Positions 8,168 through 16,270 of a stretch of 38,458 nt of DNA are shown piece by piece; the stretch's first letter is position 1, and every line of letters starts with the position of its first letter. The translations under genes were made by a program, and so were the position numbers. The notes below the pieces were generated by a model. That model was not told where the DNA came from. It did not search any database and worked only from the letters and a program-made list of their open reading frames with translations. Source of the stretch: Actinomadura sp. GC306 (lineage in GTDB: Bacteria > Actinomycetota > Actinomycetes > Streptosporangiales > Streptosporangiaceae); the NCBI RefSeq assembly GCF_004348665.1, contig NZ_SMKM01000027.1, forward strand, positions 1 to 38,458, in the 5' to 3' direction.

Positions 8168-9124
8168 TCACTTCTGGAGGGGCTGGCCTTCGGTTTCCCT
8201 GTAGTTCAGGGCCGTGACGAGGTTGCTGCCCTTCACCATCTCGGTGCTGAAGACGCGGACGGCCGCGTGGTGCTTCGCGGGGATCTTCTTGCCGTCCGGG
8301 CGCTGCACCCACGTCATCAGCAGGTAGTGGCCGCGCGCCTGGGACGTGCCGAGCGCCTCGCCCCTGCCGTTGGTCTTGGACACGCCCTTGCCCGGCAGGG
8401 CCAGCAGGAAGGCGTCCTTGGCGGCGGCGGCCTTCTCGGCCTTCTTCGCCGCGGCCTCGGTCTCAAGGTTGAACACGCCGACGGTGCCGATGAGCTGGCC
8501 GCCGGTCAGCGCGTAGGTGGCCCGCAGGGCCTGCGTGCAGCGGCCCTGCTTGAGGGTCTTCTCCAGCGTCCTGCCGCCGACGACGGCCGCGCAGCTCTTC
8601 TTCGCGTTCGCAGCCGTCCGCACGTAGTTGTGGCCGCGGGCCTTGAACTTGCCGTTGCCGAAGACCTCCCTGAGCGTCAGCGGCTTGGGGTCGGTGGTGC
8701 GGCTCTTGAGCTTCACGGGCGCGAGGACGGGCTGGGTGGGGCTGGGCGTGGGCGTCGGGGTGGCCGCGGCCTGGGACGGCTTCGCCTCGGCCTTGGAGTC
8801 GTCCTTCAGCATGGACGACAGCCCGATGCCGCCCCCGATGAGGACGAGCCCGGCCACCGCGGCGGCGCCGATGACCAGCGGCGTCCGGCGGCTCTTGCGC
8901 GGACGCTCCGGCCCGCCGGACGACATGGCCTCGGCGTGCCCGTAGGAGTCGTCGTACCGGCCGCCGGGGGGCATCGCGCCGGGCCCCTCGTCGCGTGCTG
9001 CGAAGAAGGGCTCGTCGTCACCACGGCCGTACGGCGGCACTTCGGCTCCGGGTCCGTACGGCTCGTTCGGCGGCTGCCGCGGGGGCCGGCCGCCGGGCCG
9101 GCCTTGATCGCCCGGGTAACCCAT
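8168..9124 (-). CDS. Single-pass membrane protein with conserved extracellular domain
   Basis: 318 aa. Residues 1-80 are Gly/Pro-rich and cytoplasmic. RKSRR precedes one membrane helix at about 83-104 (LVIGAAAVAGLVLIGGGIGL), then a Thr/Pro linker and an extracellular domain at about 145-318. It is paralogous to the downstream 548-aa protein but has two extra Cys that could form a disulfide (KKSCAAVV and GRCTQALR). The ATG at 9124 is preceded by TAAGGT, seven bases before the start. That can be read as a ribosome binding site (AAGG) or as a -10 element giving a leaderless message. The family and function are unknown; the architecture resembles actinobacterial envelope proteins. Confidence 0.75.
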   Translation of the reverse strand: MGYPGDQGRPGGRPPRQPPNEPYGPGAEVPPYGRGDDEPFFAARDEGPGAMPPGGRYDDSYGHAEAMSSGGPERPRKSRRTPLVIGAAAVAGLVLIGGGIGLSSMLKDDSKAEAKPSQAAATPTPTPSPTQPVLAPVKLKSRTTDPKPLTLREVFGNGKFKARGHNYVRTAANAKKSCAAVVGGRTLEKTLKQGRCTQALRATYALTGGQLIGTVGVFNLETEAAAKKAEKAAAAKDAFLLALPGKGVSKTNGRGEALGTSQARGHYLLMTWVQRPDGKKIPAKHHAAVRVFSTEMVKGSNLVTALNYRETEGQPLQK

Positions 9125-9241
9125 GGGATGGACCTTACCGTTGCTCGTGCAGGGCTCTGGACCTTCGGAACACCCACCATGACATGGGGGCGAACCGGAC
9201 GCCGGTCATTCGGCCGAGACCGCCGCCGGGAGCGACGCAGA

Positions 9242-10285
9242 TCACTTCCGGCCGAAGTTCTGCGTCCAGTAGGGCCCGCCGGAGCCGCCGGCCATGCCCA
9301 CGCCGATGGCGCGCAGGTCGCAGTTCAGGATGTTGGCGCGGTGCCCCGGGCTGTTCATCCACCCCTTCACGACGGCCGCCGCGGTGGGGTAGCCCTTGGC
9401 GATGTTCTCGGCGCCGGCGTCGGGGTACCCGGCGGCCGCCATCCGGTCCCACGGGCTGTCGCCGTTCTGCGACGTGTGCGAGAAGTAGTTGTTGGCGGCC
9501 ATGTCGGCGGAGTGCTTGCGGGCGGCGGTGACGAGCCGCTGGTCGACGCGCAGCGCCCCGCAGCCGGCCTTGGAGCGCTCGGCGTTGGTGAGCGACACCA
9601 CGGCGGCCTCGGGGCCGGACTGCCCGGCCGTGTTCCCCGACCCGCCGCCGGAGCCGCCGGAACCGCCGCCCGATCCGCCGCCGGACGACCCGCCGCCGCC
9701 GGAGGACGGCGGCCGCGAGGCGGTCGGCGCCTTCGACTTGGACGGCTCGGCGGCGGCGCGGCTCGGGTCGCGCATCTCCTTCAGCGGCGGCGGCGTCTGC
9801 CGGTCCGCGGCCGGCGCGGGCGCGGCGCCGGACGGCCGCTCGCCGCCCTCGGTGCCCGTTCCGGCCCCGGTCGGCGCGTCGCTCTGCGGTCCCGCCGGGA
9901 TCACGGTGGACGGCCGTGCCTCGGGACCGGACGCGGCGGTCCGCTCCGACCCGGAGTCGGCCAGCACGAACCGGTCGATCGCCACCCCGGTGCTGATCGC
10001 GAGGCCGGACGCGGTGATCGCGACGATGATGCCGGTGACGCTCTTGGCCCGGGAGCGCTTGCGTCCCTTGCCGGGGGGACGTCCGCCGGGCGGGCGCCCG
10101 CCCTGGGGACGGCGCCCGTCGGGCGGTCCGGAGCGGTACGCGGCGCGCGGCGGCCCGCCGGCGACGAGCGCGTCGCGGGCGGCGGCGCCGCGGGCGGCGG
10201 CGTCACGTGGGTCGGCGCCGCCCTGCCCCGGGTGGCGGGACGGGCGGCGACCGGGGGTCTCGCCTGGTCTGCGGGGAGTAGACAG
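9242..10285 (-). CDS. Membrane-anchored CAP (SCP/PR1-like) domain protein, probable CTG start
   Basis: 347 aa if it starts at CTG 10285. A CAP domain fills the C-terminal 120 residues: VSLTNAERSKAGCGALRVD, the HSADMAANNYFSHTS helix, AGENIAKGY, and GWMNSPGHRANILN, with the paired His and Glu typical of extracellular CAP proteins. Before it come a Gly/Ser-rich linker and, at about residues 82-103, a membrane helix after RKRSRAK (SVTGIIVAITASGLAISTGV). The first standard start in frame, GTG 9985, would remove that helix and leave an exported-type domain in the cytoplasm. The frame is open for 100 codons upstream with no ATG, GTG or TTG, and GGGAG lies six bases before the CTG at 10285. Known CAP proteins act outside the cell, but the bacterial role is unclear. 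Confidence 0.75.
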   Translation of the reverse strand: MSTPRRPGETPGRRPSRHPGQGGADPRDAAARGAAARDALVAGGPPRAAYRSGPPDGRRPQGGRPPGGRPPGKGRKRSRAKSVTGIIVAITASGLAISTGVAIDRFVLADSGSERTAASGPEARPSTVIPAGPQSDAPTGAGTGTEGGERPSGAAPAPAADRQTPPPLKEMRDPSRAAAEPSKSKAPTASRPPSSGGGGSSGGGSGGGSGGSGGGSGNTAGQSGPEAAVVSLTNAERSKAGCGALRVDQRLVTAARKHSADMAANNYFSHTSQNGDSPWDRMAAAGYPDAGAENIAKGYPTAAAVVKGWMNSPGHRANILNCDLRAIGVGMAGGSGGPYWTQNFGRK

Positions 10286-10464
10286 CGGGGGCTCCCGTGT
10301 GCGGGCCGGCCGGAGCCGGCGTGGACCGGTCGCCGGGCACCATATCCTGTTATGTCGATCTGGTTACGAAGATCGTCCGAAAATGGGCAAGATGACCACT
10401 TAACGTGATCATGGGAGTGCTGACCGTCTCCGCCGCGGCGCCGCCCGCCGGGGACCGGGCTGCT

Positions 10465-10493
10465 TTGCTCTTGCGGGCGCGGACGGGTATTCT
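10465..10493 (+). promoter_or_regulatory. Promoter of rplM-rpsI
   Basis: TTGCTC (10465-10470), a 17-base spacer and TATTCT (10488-10493) match a housekeeping-sigma promoter. The start of transcription would be near 10500, giving an untranslated leader of about 240 bases. Confidence 0.7.
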
Positions 10494-10571
10494 GCGTGGT
10501 TGTTGTGTGTGTCGACGCCTGCCCAGTGCGAGCGTCCCGGCGATGCAACGACGTGTCGGGGTGTCCCCGCA

Positions 10572-10596
10572 GTGCCCGCGCCGCCGGTGCGGGCAC
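10572..10596 (+). promoter_or_regulatory. Hairpin in the rplM leader
   Basis: GTGCCCGCGCC (10572-10582) pairs with GGTGCGGGCAC (10586-10596), 11 bp with one G-U pair and a triloop. It lies in the middle of the inferred rplM leader. It could be part of a ribosomal-protein autoregulatory site, though I do not recognise a named leader. Confidence 0.45.
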
Positions 10597-10743
10597 CGGA
10601 CCGGGGCCCGGCCTCCCGGAGCGCCAGGTCGGACGAGTTCGCTGATCGGCGCGAGCAGGATTCCGCTGATGAACATCGCCCGCCCGCCAGGACGGGTGAT
10701 GATCAACCACTGAGTAGTCGACGAGAAACGAAGGCTGACGACC

Positions 10744-11205
10744 GTGCGCACGTACACCCCTAAGCCCGCTGACGTCCAGCGTCAGTGGTACGTCATCGAC
10801 GCGACCGATGTCGTGCTGGGCCGTCTCGCCAGTCAGGTCGCGCAGCTGCTTCGGGGTAAGCACAAGCCGATCTACGCCCCGCACATCGACACGGGCGACT
10901 TCGTCGTCATCGTGAACGCCGACAAGGTGGCGATGTCGGGCAACAAGGCCGAGCGCAAGCGCGCCTACCGGCACTCCGGTTACCCGGGCGGCCTGCGCTC
11001 CATCACCTACGCCGAGCTGCTGGCCAAGAACCCCGAGCGGGCCGTCGAGAAGGCGATCAAGGGCATGCTGCCCAAGAACTCCCTCGGCCGGAAGATGTTC
11101 GGCAAGGTGAAGGTCTACGCCGGTCCCGAGCACCCGCACCAGGCGCAGAAGCCGGTCCCGTTCGAGATCACGCAGATCAGCCAGGTCGGCCAGACCGGCA
11201 AGTGA
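10744..11205 (+). CDS. rplM: 50S ribosomal protein L13
   Basis: 153 aa, full length. L13 is an early 23S rRNA binder in 50S assembly. The family pattern is clear: [19 protein letters not shown], then a [18 protein letters not shown] strand, [11 protein letters not shown], and [21 protein letters not shown] 10744 fits the family's N-terminus. It is cotranscribed with rpsI 103 bp downstream, behind the promoter at 10465-10493. Confidence 0.97.
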   Translation: MRTYTPKPADVQRQWYVIDATDVVLGRLASQVAQLLRGKHKPIYAPHIDTGDFVVIVNADKVAMSGNKAERKRAYRHSGYPGGLRSITYAELLAKNPERAVEKAIKGMLPKNSLGRKMFGKVKVYAGPEHPHQAQKPVPFEITQISQVGQTGK

Positions 11206-11308
11206 CATCCCCGCGCACGAGCCGCATCGTGCGCGACCAAGGAACAGAGGCCGCCGGGGCACCCGTGACACGGGCCCGCCGCCCTGGCTAGAACACCCGA
11301 GGAGAACC

Positions 11309-11815
11309 GTGGACGAGACCACCGAGCCGAGCACCGAGCAGCTCGACTCGTACGAGGACGCCCCGTCCGAGTACAGCACCGAGACGCCCGAGGCCGCGGG
11401 CGAGAGCTACCTCGGCCAGCCCGTCGCGACCGGCCCCGCCGCCGGCACCGGCCGCCGCAAGCAGGCCATCGCGCGGGTCCGCATCGTCCCCGGCACCGGC
11501 CAGTGGAAGATCAACGGCCGTTCGCTGGACCAGTACTTCCCGAACAAGGTCCACCAGCAGATCGTGAACGAGCCGTTCGTGCTGCTCGGCCTCGAAGGCC
11601 AGTTCGACGTCCTCGCGCGGGTCGGCGGCGGCGGCACCACCGGCCAGGCCGGTGCGCTGCGCCTCGGCATCTCCCGCGCCCTGCAGTTCGCGAACATCGA
11701 GCACCGCCCGGCCCTGAAGAAGGCCGGCTTCCTCACCCGTGACGCGCGGGTCCCCGAGCGCAAGAAGGCCGGTCTCAAGAAGGCGCGCAAGGCGCCCCAG
11801 TACAGCAAGCGTTAA
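11309..11815 (+). CDS. rpsI: 30S ribosomal protein S9 with acidic N-terminal extension
   Basis: 168 aa. The S9 core starts near residue 48 ([19 protein letters not shown]) and ends with the conserved [11 protein letters not shown] tail that reaches the P-site tRNA. The first 45 or so residues are acidic and Thr/Ser-rich; such an extension is common in actinobacterial S9. GTG 11309 has a strong GAGGAG site nine bases upstream, which supports the long form. It follows rplM in the same operon. Confidence 0.96.
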   Translation: MDETTEPSTEQLDSYEDAPSEYSTETPEAAGESYLGQPVATGPAAGTGRRKQAIARVRIVPGTGQWKINGRSLDQYFPNKVHQQIVNEPFVLLGLEGQFDVLARVGGGGTTGQAGALRLGISRALQFANIEHRPALKKAGFLTRDARVPERKKAGLKKARKAPQYSKR

Positions 11816-12156
11816 TTTCCTGGGGGGCGACCCCCTGGAACCCCCGTTGCGAGCCGGTCGATCCTCACGACACGGTTTCGGTTGTTGTGACCGTGACGGC
11901 CGGTGGCGTGTCGCTGTGGTCGCCCGGCTCGGCGGGTCGGGCGACCTCCGGGCGCTGGGCGCCCTCCGGCCGCCCGACCCGTGGAGTGGCCGAGGTTCTG
12001 TCCAAGGGCCGGGGGCGAGGTCGCGAAGCGGTGGGGTTGTTCGTCTGTTCGCGGCCGGAGGGGCCGCGAGCACTAGATTTGACCGCGTGGTGCGGGGCGG
12101 GGTTGTGTCCCCGGCTCGCGGCCACGCGGTTTTTTCGTCTTCTCGGGAGTTGAACT
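11816..12156 (+). other. 341-bp region between rpsI and glmM
   Basis: No gene is supported here. The first 260 bases show no clear signal. The last 75 bases hold TAGATT (12074-12079, a possible -10 without a good -35) and a U-tailed hairpin that ends only 21 bases before glmM. Confidence 0.6.
12083..12135 (+). terminator. U-tailed hairpin directly upstream of glmM
   Basis: CCGCGTGG (12083-12090) pairs perfectly with CCACGCGG (12122-12129), followed by six T (12130-12135). The 31-base interior can pair further through its GGGG and CCCC runs. It may be the rplM-rpsI terminator, but its position next to the glmM ribosome binding site also allows an attenuator for glmM. Confidence 0.7.
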
Positions 12157-13500
12157 GTGGCTCGTCTGTTCGGGACCGACGGCGTGCGAGGGCTCGCCAA
12201 CCGCGATCTGACCGCCCCGCTCGTCATGGACCTGTCCATCGCCGCGGCGCGGGTGCTGGGCGAGGAGGGCGCGTTCAAAGGCCACCGGCCGCTCGCGGTG
12301 GTCGGGCGCGACCCGCGGGCCTCCGGTGAGTTCCTGGAGGCGGCCGTCGTGGCCGGGCTGGCGAGCTCCGGGGTGGACGTGCTGCGGCTCGGGGTCCTGC
12401 CGACGCCCGCCGTCGCGTACCTGACCCACCAGCTGCACGCCGACGTCGGCGTCATGCTGTCGGCCTCGCACAACGCCGCCCCCGACAACGGCATCAAGTT
12501 CTTCGACCGCAGCGGCTACAAGCTGCCCGACGAGCTGGAGGACCGGATCGAGGCGCGGCTCGGCGAGCAGTGGGAGCCGCCGACGGGCGCCGGGGTCGGC
12601 CGGGTCCGCGAGGCGCACGGCGCGGTCGAGCAGTACGTGGCGCACCTGCTGAGCACCGTCCCGGTGTCGCTGGACGGGCTGCGCGTCGTCGTCGACTGCG
12701 CGAACGGCGCGTCCTGCGACGTGGCGCCGGAGACGCTGCGCCGCGCGGGCGCCGAGGTGTTCACGATCGGGACGGCGCCGGACGGCCTGAACATCAACGC
12801 GGGCTGCGGTTCCACGAGCCTGGAGGCGCTGCGCGAGGCGGTCCGGGAGCACGGCGCGGACGCGGGCATCGCCAACGACGGCGACGCCGACCGGTGCCTC
12901 GCGGTGACCGCGACCGGCGAGGTCGTGGACGGCGACCAGATCATGGCGGTCCTGGCGCTGGAGCTGCGGGAGACGGGGGCGCTGGCCGCCGACACCGTCG
13001 TCGCGACCGTGATGTCGAACCTCGGGTTCAAGCTCGCCATGCGGGACGCCGGGATCACCGTGGTGGAGACCGCGGTCGGCGACCGGTACGTCCTGGAGGC
13101 GATGAAGGCGGGCGGCTTCGGGTTCGGCGGCGAGCAGTCCGGCCACGTGATCATGCTGGACCACGCCACGACCGGCGACGGCGTCCTGACCGGGCTGCAC
13201 CTGCTCGCCGCGATGGCCCGCCGGGGCCGGTCGCTGGACGAGCTGACGAAGGTGATGACGCGGCTGCCGCAGGTCCTCATCAACGTCAAGGACGTCGACA
13301 AGACCCGCGCGAAGACCTCGCCGGAACTGGCCGCCGCGATCTCCGCCGCCGAGGCCGGGCTGGGCGACACGGGCCGGATCCTGATCCGGCCGAGCGGGAC
13401 CGAGCCGATGGTCCGGGTGATGGTCGAGGCTGCCTCGGAGGAGCAGGCGCAGAATGTCGCCGAGGACCTCGCCGGAGTCGTCCGCTCCGCCCTGGGCTGA
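12157..13500 (+). CDS. glmM: Phosphoglucosamine mutase
   Basis: 447 aa, full length. GlmM converts glucosamine-6-P to glucosamine-1-P for UDP-GlcNAc and cell-wall synthesis, and uses the product of GlmS, also encoded in this window. The catalytic Ser is Ser104 in [16 protein letters not shown]; the usual Pro after ASHN is Ala here. The metal loop NDGDADRCL, the sugar loop [12 protein letters not shown] and the phosphate loop [14 protein letters not shown] are all present. GTG 12157 follows GGGAG. The U-tailed hairpin just upstream may control it. Confidence 0.96.
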   Translation: MARLFGTDGVRGLANRDLTAPLVMDLSIAAARVLGEEGAFKGHRPLAVVGRDPRASGEFLEAAVVAGLASSGVDVLRLGVLPTPAVAYLTHQLHADVGVMLSASHNAAPDNGIKFFDRSGYKLPDELEDRIEARLGEQWEPPTGAGVGRVREAHGAVEQYVAHLLSTVPVSLDGLRVVVDCANGASCDVAPETLRRAGAEVFTIGTAPDGLNINAGCGSTSLEALREAVREHGADAGIANDGDADRCLAVTATGEVVDGDQIMAVLALELRETGALAADTVVATVMSNLGFKLAMRDAGITVVETAVGDRYVLEAMKAGGFGFGGEQSGHVIMLDHATTGDGVLTGLHLLAAMARRGRSLDELTKVMTRLPQVLINVKDVDKTRAKTSPELAAAISAAEAGLGDTGRILIRPSGTEPMVRVMVEAASEEQAQNVAEDLAGVVRSALG

Positions 13501-13519
13501 CGCCGGGCGCACCCGGGGC

Positions 13520-13577
13520 CCGGTGTTCGGGGATCCGGTGTTCGGGGGTCCGGTGTCGGGGGTCCGGTGTCGGGGGC
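13520..13577 (+). repeat. Four tandem 14-15-bp repeats between glmM and the HNH gene
   Basis: CCGGTGTTCGGGGAT, CCGGTGTTCGGGGGT, CCGGTGTCGGGGGT and CCGGTGTCGGGGGC follow one another without spacers and end exactly at the stop codon of the opposing gene. Copies 1-2 are 15 bp and copies 3-4 are 14 bp, so the array has grown by duplication and drift. Confidence 0.85.
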
Positions 13578-14249
13578 TCAGCAGCGGGCCAGGAAGTCCT
13601 TGAGGGCGCCGTGGTCGGCGCGGGTGACCGGCAGTTCGTACTTGTCGGCGACCGCGATGTACTTGACCGCGTAGGTGCACTGGTAGCTCTTCTGCGGCTT
13701 CCATTCGCCGGGGCCGGAGTCGCTCTTCTGCCGGTTCGGCACGCCCCACACCGCGAGCAGGTTGTCGTGGTCGTTGGCGAACTTCTCGCGCTCGTCCTCG
13801 CTCCAGCGGGAGGCGCCCATCCGCCAGGCCAGCGCGAGCGGGTAGATGTGGTCGATCTGCACCTCGGCCGCGTCCTGCTTGGCGAAGGTGATCTCCTTGC
13901 CGCTGTAGGGGTCGCGGAGCCGGCCGCTCATGACGACGCAGTCGCCCTTCTTGCCGACGTCCGACAGGTCGCGGTCGAGGACGTCGTTGCGCTGGTCGCA
14001 GCCGTTGCGGTCGATGTCCTTCCAGCGCGTCCCGAACTTCTCGCGCTCGTACCCGCCGCCGTCGCCCTCGGACGCGATCCGCAGCCCGGCGAGGGCGGTC
14101 CGGGCGCGCTTCTCGTCGCCGGACCCCGGCTTGTCCGCCGTCCCGCCGGGGGCCGGAGAGCCGCCGCCCTCGGAGAGACCCACGCCGGCATCGCAGCCCA
14201 CCGCCAGAGGGACGACGAGCGCCAGGCCCGCCACAGCCGTCCGCACCAT
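13578..14249 (-). CDS. HNH endonuclease-family (DUF1524-like) lipoprotein
   Basis: 223 aa. A hydrophobic signal ends in a plausible lipobox, LAVGC with Cys19, so the mature protein would be lipid-anchored outside the membrane. The rest matches the secreted actinobacterial HNH family: GTRWKDIDRNGCDQRNDVL, the catalytic-type VQIDHIYPLALAWRMGA (His134), the FANDHDNLLAV segment with Asn, and NRQKSDSGPGEWKP. These proteins are predicted metal-dependent nucleases; extracellular DNA or RNA use is inference. The gene is divergent from the ABC module. Its upstream region holds an 8-bp direct repeat with 10-bp periodicity that may be an operator. Confidence 0.8.
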   Translation of the reverse strand: MVRTAVAGLALVVPLAVGCDAGVGLSEGGGSPAPGGTADKPGSGDEKRARTALAGLRIASEGDGGGYEREKFGTRWKDIDRNGCDQRNDVLDRDLSDVGKKGDCVVMSGRLRDPYSGKEITFAKQDAAEVQIDHIYPLALAWRMGASRWSEDEREKFANDHDNLLAVWGVPNRQKSDSGPGEWKPQKSYQCTYAVKYIAVADKYELPVTRADHGALKDFLARC

Positions 14250-14267
14250 GACCTACCGCCCGACATA

Positions 14268-14285
14268 TATGGATATGTATGGATA
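14268..14285 (-). promoter_or_regulatory. Direct repeat TATGGATA in the HNH-gene promoter
   Basis: TATGGATA occurs at 14268-14275 and 14278-14285, one helical turn apart, in an AT-rich patch. On the minus strand this overlaps a possible promoter, TTGCTT then an 18-base spacer then TATATG, just upstream of the HNH gene. A dimeric regulator could bind here. Confidence 0.45.
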
Positions 14286-14411
14286 CCAAGCAAACCGTAT
14301 GGGACGGTGCCGTGGCCACCTGCCCGGGGGTCACCGGCCATGGGTAGGGCGGCGGGGTGACGAAGGTCGATCCCGCGGTGGACGAACGGCCGCCAGGTAT
14401 CGCCCTTTGGG

Positions 14412-14443
14412 TTGACGTGCCGCGCCGGGCCAGCCGCTAGGTT
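14412..14443 (+). promoter_or_regulatory. Promoter for a leaderless ABC-module transcript
   Basis: TTGACG (14412-14417) and TAGGTT (14438-14443) are 20 bases apart. Seven bases separate the -10 from ATG 14451, which has no ribosome binding site, so transcription should start at or next to the A of the ATG. Confidence 0.6.
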
Positions 14444-14450
14444 CTTTGCC

Positions 14451-15395
14451 ATGCCGATCATCGCCACCCAGGGCCTGACGATGAGGTTCTCCCGGGTGAC
14501 CGCCTTGGACGACCTCTCCGTGGCCGTCGAGCCGGGCGTCGTGGGGCTGGTCGGCGCCAACGGCGCCGGCAAGTCGACCCTCATCAAGATCCTGCTCGGG
14601 CTGCTGCCCCCCACGTCGGGCACCGCGACCGTGCTGGGCCTCGACATCGCGCGCGAGGGCCTGCGCATCCGCGAGCGCGTCGGGTTCATGCCCGAGTACG
14701 AGTGCCTGCCCCCGGACGTGTCCGCGACCGAGTTCGTCGTGCACATGGCCCGGGTGTCCGGGCTCCCCCCGACCGCGGCCCGCGAACGCGCCGCCGACAC
14801 GCTCCGGCACGTCGGCCTGTACGAGGAGCGCTACCGTCCCATCGGCGGCTACTCCACCGGGATGCGCCAGCGGGTGAAGCTCGCGCAGGCCCTCGTCCAC
14901 GACCCGAAGCTCGTGTTCCTCGACGAGCCCACCAACGGCCTCGACCCCGCCGGGCGCGACGAGATGCTCGACCTGATCCGGCGCATCGGCGCCGAGTTCG
15001 GGATCAGCGTGCTCGTCACGTCGCACCTGCTCGGCGAGCTGGAACGGGTGTGCGACCACGTCGTCATCATCGACGGCGGGAAGCTGCTGCGCTCCCAGGC
15101 CGTCGAGGCGTACACCGCCGCGAGCGGCGTGCTCACCGTCGAGGTCGACGAGGGACGCGACGAGCTCGGCCGCCACCTGTACGACCAGGGCGTGTCCGTC
15201 CATCCGGAGGGCCGGTTCCTCGTCGTCGACATCGCCGGTGAGACGACCTACGACCTGATCCGCGACGGCGTCGCCGACCTGGGGCTGCGGCTGATCCGGA
15301 TGGAGCAGCGCCGCCACCACATCGAGGAGGTCTTCCGGGCCGGGCCGCCGGCGGAGGGCGCGGCCGGAACCCATCCGCAGGAGGCGTCCCGATGA
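14451..15395 (+). CDS. ABC transporter ATP-binding protein (first of two)
   Basis: 314 aa. It has Walker A GANGAGKST, the signature YSTGMRQRVKLAQAL in place of LSGGQ, Walker B LVFLDEPTNGLD, and the switch His in LVTSHLLGELERV. These are typical of ABC-2-type exporters. The C-terminal 80 or so residues are an accessory region. The start at 14451 is leaderless: TAGGTT lies seven bases upstream and no ribosome binding site is visible. The stop overlaps the permease start by four bases (ATGA). The substrate is unknown. Confidence 0.9.
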   Translation: MPIIATQGLTMRFSRVTALDDLSVAVEPGVVGLVGANGAGKSTLIKILLGLLPPTSGTATVLGLDIAREGLRIRERVGFMPEYECLPPDVSATEFVVHMARVSGLPPTAARERAADTLRHVGLYEERYRPIGGYSTGMRQRVKLAQALVHDPKLVFLDEPTNGLDPAGRDEMLDLIRRIGAEFGISVLVTSHLLGELERVCDHVVIIDGGKLLRSQAVEAYTAASGVLTVEVDEGRDELGRHLYDQGVSVHPEGRFLVVDIAGETTYDLIRDGVADLGLRLIRMEQRRHHIEEVFRAGPPAEGAAGTHPQEASR

Positions 15396-16270
15396 GCATC
15401 AGCACGATCCACGACATCGGCTACCGCCACTACGACGGGCCCCGCAACGGGCGCGGCTACGTGCTGCGGTCCCTGTACGTCCACAACCTGCGCGCCGCGT
15501 TCGGCCTCGGCCGGCCCGCCCGCGCCAAGATCATGCCGTTCCTGCTCGGGGCGATCATGCTGCTGCCCGCCGCCGGGTCGGTCGCGGTGTTCGCGGTCAC
15601 CGACGAGGCCGACGCGCTGATCCCCTACGCCGCCTACGCGAACATCATGCAGGTCATCGTGGCGATCTTCCTGGCCACGCAGGCGCCGGTGCTGGCCTCG
15701 CGGGAGGTGCGGTTCCACGTCATCCCGCTGTACTTCTCGCGCCCGGTCGGCCATCTCGACTTCGTCCTGGCGAAGAGCGCCGCGCTGGCGACCGCGCTGT
15801 TCGCGCTCATGGCGGTGCCCGTCACCGTCCTGTACCTCGGCGGCCTGGTCGCCAAGGCGCCCGATCCGGGCCGGCAGGCCCTGGAGTACCTGGGCGGCCT
15901 GGCCGGCTGCGTGCTGTTCGCGCTCGTGCTGGCGGCGATCGGCATGGTGATCGCGGCGCACACCCCGCGGCGCGGGTTCGGCGTCGCCGCGGTGATCGCC
16001 GTCTACATGCTCAGCACCACGATCGTCGGGATCGTCCAGGGCATCGCCGAGGAGCGGACGAACTTCGCCCTCCAGGGCTGGGCCGGGCTCGGCGCCCCGT
16101 TCAACCTGGTGGACATCGTGCAGGTCAGGCTGCTCGGCGCCGAGTCGTCCTCGGTCGGCATCGCGCCCGGAGTCACCGGGGGAGTGGTCGCGCTGGCCGT
16201 GTGCGCCGCCATCGTCCTCGGCTCGATCGCGGTCCTGTACCGCCGGTTCAGGAAGGCGGGCCTCTCATGA
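15392..16270 (+). CDS. ABC-2-type permease (first of two)
   Basis: 292 aa with about six hydrophobic helices, for example IMPFLLGAIMLLPAAGSVAV, LALVLAAIGMVIAA-type segments and a last helix ending at YRRFRKAGLS. The N-terminal cytoplasmic part contains IGYRHYDGPRNGRGY, a motif seen in related actinobacterial ABC permeases. It starts within the stop of the first ATPase and its own stop overlaps the second ATPase, so all are translationally coupled. It should form the membrane part of an exporter; the cargo is unknown. Confidence 0.85.
   Translation: MSISTIHDIGYRHYDGPRNGRGYVLRSLYVHNLRAAFGLGRPARAKIMPFLLGAIMLLPAAGSVAVFAVTDEADALIPYAAYANIMQVIVAIFLATQAPVLASREVRFHVIPLYFSRPVGHLDFVLAKSAALATALFALMAVPVTVLYLGGLVAKAPDPGRQALEYLGGLAGCVLFALVLAAIGMVIAAHTPRRGFGVAAVIAVYMLSTTIVGIVQGIAEERTNFALQGWAGLGAPFNLVDIVQVRLLGAESSSVGIAPGVTGGVVALAVCAAIVLGSIAVLYRRFRKAGLS

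Larger units (their letters stand above)
10286..10743. other. 458-bp region between the CAP gene and rplM
   Basis: A divergent promoter region with no convincing gene. The plus side holds the rplM promoter at 10465-10493 and a leader of about 240 bases with a hairpin at 10572-10596. On the minus side TATGGT (complement of about 10348-10353) could be the -10 of the CAP gene, but its -35 is poor. Confidence 0.6.

Noticed and set aside
10200..10355. Frameshift as the explanation for the missing start of the CAP gene
   Set aside because: An ATG near 10352 lies in another frame that stops at about 10204. The correct frame is open without interruption and has a CTG with a ribosome binding site, so a frameshift is not needed, though it is not excluded.
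9901..11379. 492-codon minus-strand open frame across rplM and the CAP gene start
   Set aside because: It is antisense to rplM and in a different frame from the CAP gene; no family resemblance.
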